DNA of 64,000 nt, taken from contig NZ_JAAIXZ010000004.1 of the NCBI RefSeq assembly GCF_010894435.1, positions 172,300 to 236,299 of the forward strand, written 5' to 3'. This DNA is from Pyxidicoccus trucidator. Its GTDB lineage: Bacteria > Myxococcota > Myxococcia > Myxococcales > Myxococcaceae. Below, piece after piece: positions 37,401 through 44,719 of this stretch. Made by a program: the position numbers and the translations under genes. A model generated the notes under the pieces. It was not told the DNA's origin. It saw only the letters and a list, made by a program, of their open reading frames with translations, and made no database searches. The first letter of the stretch is position 1, and every line of letters begins with the position of its first letter.

Positions 37401-40129
37401 AGGTGTTGCTGGCCTACCGCTACGCGACGGCCACCCAGCCGGGCAGCGTCTCCACCCTGGCGCTGGCGGATGCCCTGACGGGCTCGAAGCGCGAGCAGGT
37501 GGAGTGGCAGACGGCCGCCGGTGAGACGCTGGGCAAGGCGACGCGCTTCCCCCAGGGCTGGGCGGTGGTGGGCCTCACCACGCGCAACCCGCTGCTGCTG
37601 GAGCAGAAGACGCACGTGCGCTCGCCGCTCGGCGTGGGAGCGGACCCGCTGACGGTGGACTACGCCACCCTGCTGGCGGGAACGGACGTGGTGGGCACCG
37701 TGACGTCCTCGGGCCTGGGCTTCGACGCCACGGCCCTCACGCGCCTGCATGCCAACGTGCAGCGGCAGGTGGTGTCGCACGTCCGGCTCCAGGACGGCCT
37801 GCTGGTGCAGGACGGCGTCGAGAACGGCACGCACGCCATCCACCACTTCCTCGACAGCGAGAAGCGCATCGTGGCGTACGAGGACGAGGCGGGCACGCTC
37901 TACACCTACCGCTATGACGCCCTCGGCCGGCTGCGGGGCGTGGACCTGGAGGACGGCAAGCAGCACCGCGTGCAGTTCGACGGGCACGGGCGCGTGTCGC
38001 GGGTGGTGATGGATGGCACGGCCTCCGTGGCCTATGCCTACGCGAGCGGCACCGGGCTGCTGTCCTCGAAGACCTTCCTGTCCGCCACCGGCACGGCCGA
38101 GCGCGAGGAGAGCTACGGCTACGACAGCATCGGCCGCAAGCTGATGGACCTGCACACGGACGTGGCCGGAGGGCTGTCCCAGGCGTACCACTACTTCCAT
38201 GACGGCTCGACGCCGACCTCCCCCGCGAACGCGGACTCCGTGGGCCTGCTGACGGCGGTGCAGGGCGACGGGTACACCAAGCTGTTCGAGTACCGGGCCG
38301 ACGGCAAGCTGACGCGCAAGACGCTGGTGCTCGACGGGTGGCGCACGGTGGATGCGCGGGTGGCGTACCGCGAGGATGGCAGCATCCGCTCGGAGGAGCT
38401 GTGCCTGAGCGGCGCGACGGGCACCTCGCTGGGGTGCACGACGCTCTCCACCGTCCTGGACGTGCATGGCCGCACGGCGTCCGTCGTCCTCGACAGCACG
38501 CTGCTGGCGGCCCTGACGTACGACGCCGAGGGCCTGCTGGGGGGCGCCTCGCTGGCCGGAGGGCGCTGGGCGGCCTTCACGCATGATGGCCTGACGCGCG
38601 CCACCGTGGGCTTCAGCCAGGGAGGGCCGGGACTCCAGGCCTCTACTTCGTGGCGCTACGGCGCGCGCGGGCTGGTGGAGACGGAGACGTTCCAGGTGGG
38701 GAGCCAGAGCCTGACGCGCACGCATGGCTACTCGGCCCAGCGCTTCCTCACCTCGTCCACGGATGCCCAGTCGGCCTATACGTACGCGTATGACGCCCTG
38801 GGCCTGCCCTCAGCGGTGACGGTGAATGGCGTCACCCGGCAGGTGAAGGCGGAGCAGGGGCGGGTGAAGCTGGGCACCACCGTCCACACGCTCGACGCGC
38901 TGGGACGCACGGTGTCGCGCGGAGACCTGGTGCTCGCGTATGGCCCCCACGGGCACATCGCGCGCGCCACCCGGGGCACGGAGACCTTCGAGTTCGTCTA
39001 TGACGAGGCGGGCCTGCGCCTGCTGAAGAAGAAGGACGGCGCAGCGGTGGCGGCGTACCTGGAGGAGGGCGCGTACCTCGACGCCACGGGGGTGACGCGG
39101 CCCTTCAAGCTGGGCGGTCACCTGCTGGGCGTCATCCAGGGCGGTGTCCTCCACGGGCTGGCCGCGGACCGGCGCGGCACGGTGCTGTCGGACCGGGACG
39201 GGACGCCCCGCTTCGCCTCTCCGTACGGCACCCGGAGCACTGCTCCCGAGGACTCCGCGGTGATGGACTTCGTCGAGCGCAGCTACGACGCGGACCTGGG
39301 CCTGGTGCGCATGGGCGTGCGGGACTACGACCCGGAGCTCAACCGCTTCCTCTCTCCGGACCCGCTCTACCTGGAGAGCCTGGAGACGTGCGCGGCGAAG
39401 CCCGTCGAGTGCAACCTGTACGGGTATGCGCGCAACGCGCCGCTGGACTTCATCGACCCGTCAGGGCTGGACACGCTGGTGCTGCACGGTGGCTTCTTCG
39501 GAGCCGCCAGCGGCGTGGAGCCGCTGCGGAAGACGGCGGAGGCGCTCTTCCCGGGCGTGAAGGCGGTGGCCCCGGACGGCGTCCATGGCGACACGCTGCT
39601 CCGGAATGATGCCGAGAATGCCCGGAGGCTGGCCAGCACGTACCGTCATGACCCGATGTCGTCCCAGAAGAACCTCGTGGGCTTCAGCCTGGGCGGCGAT
39701 GCGGCCATGCGCGCCGCCGCGTATGGCGGCCCCGAAGGAGGGGGGAAGTGGAACACCGTCGTCGTCTTCGCGGCGCGGGTCGACGGCATCATGGACCACC
39801 TCGAGGCCGCCGCGAAGAACGCGGAGCACCTCGTCATCGTCAGTCTCTACGACGACCAGTACACCTTCTCCGAGACGGTGGGCCGGGAGTTTGGCGACCG
39901 GCGGATGGAGACGCTCATGCTGTCCATCATCGCCCGGTACGGCTCGCTGGAGGACTTCTCCAAGCAGTTCCCGAACGTGACGATTGGCAGCGCGGAGGGT
40001 GAGCACGGTGGCGCGGGCAAGGAGGCCAGCTCCCAGACGGCGATTCGCCGGGCCGTCGAGGCGTCTCGAGAAGTGTCTGGGAAGAACACCATCCAGCCGC
40101 ACGTAGAGGTCATCAAGCCGCTCTGGTGA
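34493..40129 (+). CDS. Exported SpvB/VCBS/Rhs protein with C-terminal alpha/beta-hydrolase domain
   Basis: A 1878-residue protein with a Sec signal (about 1-22, ACAVLLGGVPALA). An SpvB/TcdB-like N-terminal region follows (about 50-250), then VCBS/FG-GAP repeats with calcium-type motifs (DVNLDGRVD, DVNRDRQPD, DVNGDGLAD, DVNKDGLAD; about 343-575), then YD/Rhs repeats (YRYDALGRL, YGYDSIGRK) and the Rhs core end (YDPELNRFLSPDP, NLYGYARNAPLDFIDPSGLD; about 1596-1660). The last 218 residues differ: LVLHGG, nucleophile S1732 in GFSLGGD, and later Asp and His (SLYDDQY, GEHGG) mark an alpha/beta hydrolase. In Rhs toxins this end is the variable effector released inside the cage. It is likely a lipase or esterase effector. 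ATG 34493 chosen for the signal peptide; GTG 34484 is possible. Confidence 0.9.
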   Translation: MEEWLRTAACAVLLGGVPALAQTGTSLDARVQAPVLGSPERGSLAGQFAATVFGVGDVSRGGFRLPWADALPRERGASLVDALPSYSPESGLSEWGLGWNTGLALTRWRETGDLDFATDELTGPFGRLVAGADGALYPVGLGQKVRVLAVADGWVAHLPDGSRWTFGGANRVVTSRGTYAWYLTEVVTPTQRKTRVEYEANASGRLFVKALHHGGVGDDFQYRVDFQYEPVSKPTVDLRSGQALVLDQRVKTVVANVRNATSGVFEARWREHLTYEEEGVGPAYYLTAAQRVFASGESAPVVSYGYERLGTHLTAAAVRHNPKLDAVLASRGTDAVHANRAAFLDVNLDGRVDFESASDNTLFIQDDEGFLAEPLPPATPDVSPLCRSTSTGSTVARVLAQMRASESTYQVVGVRADSFGNSTQVAVCNREGVPFTTLTVAANWTLTSNVRLADVNRDRQPDLVKVASGRYTIIPNTSNASGFSFGAPVTGTLSPSITPNTSWLQDVNGDGLADIAVRSSSATLWVWLGKGNLGFESTARTFPFRNLSGVNYSSLTGFQLHFVDVNKDGLADALLTRTTGTGSFLHLNTGSAFQQVAVDALSGMAGSAVVGDFSGTGETEVSFTGSGEARAVTLGAPRVALLRSADDGRGNVLRFEYARSSAVAGAHARQVVLSALEVQSSGLETVRYGYTYGEPTVHSVSRALVGFGSVTRTAPGVLEDARFLNGDRYSGLPVSSTRHDTLSPGVHAYAYQQYEDALYQGLAWKRLKEVGSGWAQVDGTAVGERTEFPLYAAGVCPSKAVRHTLHGTLTSETSRATLAAFAESLHCLESGTRLTGQHTDAALDFQNEVRLTRNAAGQVTKVEDLASNGDALTVQDVVYRPDALIESVSAPGRGTTTFEWRPGTLQLARVWAPDGVAMETTTVDPVTDSVLQLSTWRGSRSFRQHFRFDGQERLVKSWDDLGGASETNPQVLLAYRYATATQPGSVSTLALADALTGSKREQVEWQTAAGETLGKATRFPQGWAVVGLTTRNPLLLEQKTHVRSPLGVGADPLTVDYATLLAGTDVVGTVTSSGLGFDATALTRLHANVQRQVVSHVRLQDGLLVQDGVENGTHAIHHFLDSEKRIVAYEDEAGTLYTYRYDALGRLRGVDLEDGKQHRVQFDGHGRVSRVVMDGTASVAYAYASGTGLLSSKTFLSATGTAEREESYGYDSIGRKLMDLHTDVAGGLSQAYHYFHDGSTPTSPANADSVGLLTAVQGDGYTKLFEYRADGKLTRKTLVLDGWRTVDARVAYREDGSIRSEELCLSGATGTSLGCTTLSTVLDVHGRTASVVLDSTLLAALTYDAEGLLGGASLAGGRWAAFTHDGLTRATVGFSQGGPGLQASTSWRYGARGLVETETFQVGSQSLTRTHGYSAQRFLTSSTDAQSAYTYAYDALGLPSAVTVNGVTRQVKAEQGRVKLGTTVHTLDALGRTVSRGDLVLAYGPHGHIARATRGTETFEFVYDEAGLRLLKKKDGAAVAAYLEEGAYLDATGVTRPFKLGGHLLGVIQGGVLHGLAADRRGTVLSDRDGTPRFASPYGTRSTAPEDSAVMDFVERSYDADLGLVRMGVRDYDPELNRFLSPDPLYLESLETCAAKPVECNLYGYARNAPLDFIDPSGLDTLVLHGGFFGAASGVEPLRKTAEALFPGVKAVAPDGVHGDTLLRNDAENARRLASTYRHDPMSSQKNLVGFSLGGDAAMRAAAYGGPEGGGKWNTVVVFAARVDGIMDHLEAAAKNAEHLVIVSLYDDQYTFSETVGREFGDRRMETLMLSIIARYGSLEDFSKQFPNVTIGSAEGEHGGAGKEASSQTAIRRAVEASREVSGKNTIQPHVEVIKPLW

Positions 40130-40140
40130 GGGCTGAATCC

Positions 40141-40560
40141 ATGAGAGAGACTCCCGCGATGAATGACCCTGCCAGCCCCATTGCACCTGCCTGGAATGCC
40201 CGCCGGGTGGCCGTGCGTGCGGTGGTCGTGAATGCTCTCGTGCACCTGTGGTTCCTGTCGGCCGAGATGCTCGCGGCGGGCGGGAGCTCTCTCATGGAGC
40301 GGGCGCGCATCTTCACGGACGAGGTGCCCGCGCCACTCAATCCATGGTCCACCGGGTTCCATCTTCCCGCATGGCTCGCGGCTGGATTCACGCTCCGGGG
40401 CATCGATGACCGGAGCTCGCTCCTGGCGCTGGTCCTGCCGCAGCTGGCCTTCCTGGTCGTGTCCTCCGCCCAGATGGCGCTGGTGGCGGCGGGCCTCTTC
40501 CACGTCTGGGACTGGGGCCGCACCCGGCTCCGCCGGAACCGCACGCGCACGGGTGGCTGA
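40141..40560 (+). CDS. Small membrane protein in the immunity-gene position
   Basis: A 139-residue protein with two or three transmembrane helices: about 16-40 (AVVVNALVHLWFLSAEMLA) and a long hydrophobic stretch at about 85-120 (ALVLPQLAFLVVSSAQMALVAAGL). The start lies 11 bases after the Rhs stop, with GGTGAGG upstream; a GTG at 40126 would overlap that stop. No family recognised. Immunity proteins are usually encoded directly after the toxin, and lipase effectors acting on the membrane often have membrane or periplasmic immunity partners, so this is the natural candidate. That role is inferred from position alone. Confidence 0.6.
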   Translation: MRETPAMNDPASPIAPAWNARRVAVRAVVVNALVHLWFLSAEMLAAGGSSLMERARIFTDEVPAPLNPWSTGFHLPAWLAAGFTLRGIDDRSSLLALVLPQLAFLVVSSAQMALVAAGLFHVWDWGRTRLRRNRTRTGG

Positions 40561-40572
40561 GCAGGGCTCCCG

Positions 40573-40608
40573 CGTGAGCGTCACCCCCCACGAGGGGTGG
40601 CGCTCACG
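40573..40608. terminator. Bidirectional terminator hairpin between convergent operons
   Basis: Arms CGTGAGCGTCACCCC (40573-40587) and GGGGTGGCGCTCACG (40594-40608) form a 15-bp stem with one wobble pair and a 6-base loop. It lies between the Rhs-linked membrane gene (+) and the SWIM gene (-) and can serve both. Confidence 0.65.
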
Positions 40609-40623
40609 ACGGGCCGCTGGGGG

Positions 40624-43515
40624 CTACGCCTTCACTCCCAGCACCTTCTTCGCCGTGCGGGACAGCGTCTTGTCCGCGGCCACCGCGGGCAGGTTCAGCA
40701 GCGCCGTGGCCACCGGCTTCCCGGCGCCGTGCGCGTTCTCCGCCGCGAGCTTCAGGTACACGCCGCATCGGGCGAGAAACTCCGGGTGCTCGCGCGACGC
40801 TTCCACCCGCTGGAGCAGCAGCTCCGCCAGCGCGTCAGCGGGAAACTTCTCGAACAGGTTGCGCAGCGCCTGGCGCTCCACCGCCTCCGGGCGGACTTCC
40901 GCCAGCCGCACCGCCGGGCCCAGCATGGCGAGGCCACAGGCCTTCAGCGACTCGGACACCACGCCCGGCTTCCAGCCGTCCACGAAGGCCGCCAGCAGCG
41001 TCTCCGCCCCGCGCACGTCGCCCAGGACGCCCAGCGCGTACGTCGCCGTCTTCGCCTCCTCGTCGTCTCCGGACCGCGCCTCCACGCTGCCGACGAAGCG
41101 GTCCATCACCTCCGAGTCCCCCAGCCACGCCAGCGCCATGGCCGCGCGGCGCCGCACGTCGCGAGACGGGTCCCCGTACAGCACCTGCCGCAGCACCGGC
41201 CACGCCACCGTCAGGCCCAGCGCCTCCAACTGGTCCACCGCGCCCACCCGCGCTTCCTTCGTCGACTCCGTCAGCGCGCGCTGCGCGTGCGGATGGATGC
41301 GCTCCCGGCGCGTCTTCAGCAGCGCCGCCACGGCCTCCGGGCCCGCCTCGCGGGCGCGCACGTCCTCCAGCACCTCGCGCGAGTACAGCCGCAGGCCCGC
41401 GTCGTGCCCCTTGCGCGTGAGCGCGTCCAGCAACTGCCTCGCCTCCGAGCCGCCCAGCATGCCCAGCACGCGAATCGCCGTGCGGCGCACCATGCGACTG
41501 TGGTGCTCGGCGAGCGCGGACTTCGCCACCGCCAGCGCCTTCTCGCGCGAGCCCGCCGCCACCGCCCTTGCCACGAAGGCGCTCGCCGCGCCGTCGCTCC
41601 AGGCCGGGTACAGCTCACCCAGCAGCGCGTCCGGGTTCATGCTCGCGTAGTAGTGCGCCGCGTGGGCCGCCGCCTCGTAGCGCGTCAGCTCGCCGCGCGC
41701 CCGCTTCAGCAGCGCCTCACCCGGGGCAAGCGGCACCTCGGGCTTGCGCACGTGGATGCTCGGGTGCGTGGGCACCGGCTGCAGCGCGCCGCCGTCCACC
41801 TGCACCGCGCCCGCCAGCCGCACCAGGGCGATGCCCAGCACCTGGTACACCTTGATGAAGTCGTCCAGCCGCTCCGCCGCGTCGGGCCGTCCCGCCAGCG
41901 CCTCCAGCAGCGCCGCCGGCTTCTCCAGCCCCAGCTCCCGCAGCCGCGCCACCAGCGGCTCCATCGCGCGCGAGGACAGCGCGGGAAGCCCGTTGGCGAA
42001 CTTCTCCGCCAGCTCGTCCCGCACCTCCGCCAGGGCAATGGCCGCGCGCGACGCCCCCGCCGCCCGCGCGGCGTCCGACCAGCCGCTCCGGGGCACCGCC
42101 ACCGGCGCCGCTGGCCGCGAGCCTCCTCGCCTGCGCGACTTGAAGGCCTCGCCCTCCAGCTTGCCCAGGCCGCGCAATTCCAGGCCCTCCGGTGTCTCCA
42201 CCACCACCGCCAGGGGGAACAGCGTGGGCAGCGCCGCCTCCAGTCCCACGTCTCCCAGCACCACCTTGAGCTTCGCGCCCTCCAGCGCCGCCGACAGGGG
42301 CTCCTCCAGCGTCGCGTCCGCCGGGAGGAACAGGCCCCGGTCTCCGGAATCCACAAGTTGCGAGCGCTGCCCGCTCGCCAGCAGCGTCTCCACCTTCAGC
42401 GTCACCGGGAGCAGGTCCGGCGCGAAGACGTCCTTGCGGTGCTCCTGGAAGGCCGTCAGCGCAGCGCCCACGTCCGGCAGCGCCACCTCCACCAGCAGGC
42501 GCAGCGCGGACTCCTCCAGCGGGAGCTTCTGCATTTCCGCGTCGAGGTCCAGCCGGTGCGGCGCGAAGCCCGGGTACTGGCCGCCCTTCGCGCCCTCCAG
42601 CACCCACCCCGCGTGGCTCTTCTTCGGCTCCACGCTCTTGAGGAAGGCGGGGAGAATCTGCTTCTCCGCGTAGTGCTTCCCGGACGCCAGGTCCACGAAG
42701 CGGCTCTCGCGCACGAGGAAGTTGTCTGGCGTGGTGCGCGTGGTGAACGCGTACTCCACCAGCGACAGCCCCTCCACCGGCGCGCGGTCCTTCTTCGTCC
42801 ACGTCTTCCCAATCAGCTCCTCGACGTAGCGGTCCTCCAGCGCCTCGCCGCCCAGGTGCTTCTCCACCTTGCGCACGGTGAGCAGCATGTCCGCCACCAG
42901 GTCCGCGTACACCGGCGCCTCGAAGGTGCCCGTGCGCGCCACCGCCTGGTCCAGCAGCCCCGCCACCTGCACCGTGCTGGCCGACAGGCGCCGCAAGCCG
43001 TTGGCCCGCAGCGCCTCGCCGAGCTGGCGCACCTGCTCCGGCCGGTCCGCGCCCAGCGACACCACGCCCGACAGGCCCAGCTCCCGCACCAGCGTGGACA
43101 CCTGCGCCACGCCCGCCTTCATCAAGTCCGCGGTCTCCGTCTTGCCCTTCTTGACGCTCTTCTTCTTCGCTCCGTCCGTACCGCCCGCGGGCGCCGAGTC
43201 CGTGGTGACGAACGCCTCCGGCGCCCGGGCCCACGCCACCAGCAGCGCCGCCGCGTGCTTGCAGAAGGGCCGCGAGCGCGCGGCCATGCACGAGCAGCGC
43301 CCCTTCACCTCTCGCCCGTCGCCGAACACCAGCGACACCTTGTACGGCGAGGCTCCCGAGCCCATCGCATCCGCGAAGAGCCGGTTCTCGTACCGTGACA
43401 GGTTGGACAACTGCTTGCCGTCGAAGAGCTGCGCGCCCTTGGCCAGCTCCGCGCGGTCGCTGATGATTTCCGTCAGCGCCCCGAGTCCCCCCGACAGCTT
43501 CCGCACCTCAGCCAT
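40624..43515 (-). CDS. SWIM zinc-finger protein with HEAT-like repeats
   Basis: A 963-residue cytoplasmic protein. Near the N-terminus a SWIM finger is complete (CSCMAARSRPFCKH, CxCxnCxH), preceded by a strand region (YKVSLVFGDGREVKGRC). A Lys-rich linker (KKKSVKKGKT) leads to mixed alpha/beta sequence. From about residue 640 to 930 HEAT-like helical pairs dominate (RRTAIRVLGMLGG, DVRRRAAMALAWLGD, ATYALGVLGD). SWIM domains bind DNA or proteins. It is last in the MoxR operon and overlaps the VWA gene by 8 bases, so it is very likely a component of the same complex, perhaps its scaffold or substrate-recognition part. It is not an SNF2 helicase despite the SWIM finger. Confidence 0.85.
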   Translation of the reverse strand: MAEVRKLSGGLGALTEIISDRAELAKGAQLFDGKQLSNLSRYENRLFADAMGSGASPYKVSLVFGDGREVKGRCSCMAARSRPFCKHAAALLVAWARAPEAFVTTDSAPAGGTDGAKKKSVKKGKTETADLMKAGVAQVSTLVRELGLSGVVSLGADRPEQVRQLGEALRANGLRRLSASTVQVAGLLDQAVARTGTFEAPVYADLVADMLLTVRKVEKHLGGEALEDRYVEELIGKTWTKKDRAPVEGLSLVEYAFTTRTTPDNFLVRESRFVDLASGKHYAEKQILPAFLKSVEPKKSHAGWVLEGAKGGQYPGFAPHRLDLDAEMQKLPLEESALRLLVEVALPDVGAALTAFQEHRKDVFAPDLLPVTLKVETLLASGQRSQLVDSGDRGLFLPADATLEEPLSAALEGAKLKVVLGDVGLEAALPTLFPLAVVVETPEGLELRGLGKLEGEAFKSRRRGGSRPAAPVAVPRSGWSDAARAAGASRAAIALAEVRDELAEKFANGLPALSSRAMEPLVARLRELGLEKPAALLEALAGRPDAAERLDDFIKVYQVLGIALVRLAGAVQVDGGALQPVPTHPSIHVRKPEVPLAPGEALLKRARGELTRYEAAAHAAHYYASMNPDALLGELYPAWSDGAASAFVARAVAAGSREKALAVAKSALAEHHSRMVRRTAIRVLGMLGGSEARQLLDALTRKGHDAGLRLYSREVLEDVRAREAGPEAVAALLKTRRERIHPHAQRALTESTKEARVGAVDQLEALGLTVAWPVLRQVLYGDPSRDVRRRAAMALAWLGDSEVMDRFVGSVEARSGDDEEAKTATYALGVLGDVRGAETLLAAFVDGWKPGVVSESLKACGLAMLGPAVRLAEVRPEAVERQALRNLFEKFPADALAELLLQRVEASREHPEFLARCGVYLKLAAENAHGAGKPVATALLNLPAVAADKTLSRTAKKVLGVKA

Positions 43516-44719
43516 GGCGCGCCTCCTTGTCGGCCGCCAGCAGCGGCCCCAGGTCCTGGTTGCGCATCACCCGCTCCACCACGTCCACCAGCTTGCGCGG
43601 GGTACACCCGAAGCACGGAATCCCGAGCGCGGTGAGCTGCTCCGCCATGGCGTGGTCGTACGAGGGCTTGCCTCCGTCCGACAGCGCCAGCAGGCACAGC
43701 ACCTTCGCCCGCGAGTCCACCAACTGCCGCAGCCGAGCCACCAGCTCCTCGGCGTTGCCGCCCTCGTACAGGTCGGTAATCAGGATGAAGAGCGTCTTCT
43801 CCGGCCGCTGGACGTGGTTGGCCTGCGCGTACGCCACCGCGCGGTTGATGTCCGTGCCGCCGCCGAGCTGCGCCGTGAAGAGCACCTCCACCGGGTCCGC
43901 CAGCATGGGCGTCATGTCCACCACCTCCGTGTCGAACAGGACGAGGCTGGTGCGCAGCACGTCCAGCGACGCGAAGATGGCCGCCATGACCGAGCTGTAC
44001 ACCACGCTCTCCGCCATGGAGCCGGACTGGTCCACCACCAGCGTCACGTCCCACTCGTGGTGCCGCCGCTGGTTGGGCCAGAAGTAGAAGCGCTCCGGAA
44101 TCAGCCGCTTGCGCTCCGCGTCCCAGCCCTTCAGGTTCTGCCGAATCGTGCGCTTCCAGTCCATGTTGCGCGCAATCGGCAGCGGGCTCGTGCTGTTCCT
44201 CTTCAGCGCGCCGAAGACCGCCGTGCGGACGGAGGACTCCAGCTTCTTGCGGAGGTCATCCACCACCTCGCGGACAATCTGCCGGGCGATGTCCTTCGCC
44301 TGGTCCGGAATCAGCCCACGCGCGCTGACCAGCGTGGTGACCAGCTCCACGTTCTTGTCCAGGAAGGGCAGCGTCTCCGGCTCGAAGAGGAGCTGCGTCA
44401 GCCCCTTCTTCTCAATCGCATCCTTCTGGACGAGCGCAATCACGTCGTCGCGGAAGAAGCTGCGCAGCGCGCCCAGCCACTTGGGGATGTACGGCCGCGA
44501 GCCCGCGGAGTTCGCGCTCTTCTCGCCGTAGACGAAGGAGAGCGCGTCATCCAGCTCCTCCAGGTCTCCCTCGCCCACACCCACCGCGCCCGCTCCGCCC
44601 GCGAGCCCGTGCAGCGAGGGACACGCGCCCGTCTTCTCCGCCGCCGGGCCCAGCGCCAGCCGCCAGCGCAGGAGCGCATCCCGGTCCTTCTCCGACAAGT
44701 CCTTGGGGTCCACGCTCAT
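43508..44719 (-). CDS. VWA domain protein with intact MIDAS, MoxR partner
   Basis: A 403-residue cytoplasmic protein. The N-terminal half is helical and charged; the C-terminal half is a von Willebrand A domain of the CoxE-like type. The metal site is complete: DQSGSMAES (DxSxS), the Thr in GGGTDINRAV, and the Asp in LITDLYEGG. MoxR ATPases characteristically work with VWA proteins, and such pairs act as chaperone-like machines. ATGA overlaps the DUF5682 gene upstream, and it overlaps the SWIM gene downstream. No signal peptide. Confidence 0.92.
   Translation of the reverse strand: MSVDPKDLSEKDRDALLRWRLALGPAAEKTGACPSLHGLAGGAGAVGVGEGDLEELDDALSFVYGEKSANSAGSRPYIPKWLGALRSFFRDDVIALVQKDAIEKKGLTQLLFEPETLPFLDKNVELVTTLVSARGLIPDQAKDIARQIVREVVDDLRKKLESSVRTAVFGALKRNSTSPLPIARNMDWKRTIRQNLKGWDAERKRLIPERFYFWPNQRRHHEWDVTLVVDQSGSMAESVVYSSVMAAIFASLDVLRTSLVLFDTEVVDMTPMLADPVEVLFTAQLGGGTDINRAVAYAQANHVQRPEKTLFILITDLYEGGNAEELVARLRQLVDSRAKVLCLLALSDGGKPSYDHAMAEQLTALGIPCFGCTPRKLVDVVERVMRNQDLGPLLAADKEARHG

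Noticed and set aside
34493..40129. A type VI secretion Rhs protein.
   Set aside because: It has a Sec signal peptide and no VgrG, PAAR or T6SS core gene lies in the window.
40624..43515. An SNF2-type helicase, because of the SWIM finger.
   Set aside because: No helicase motifs follow; the rest is mixed alpha/beta then HEAT-like.
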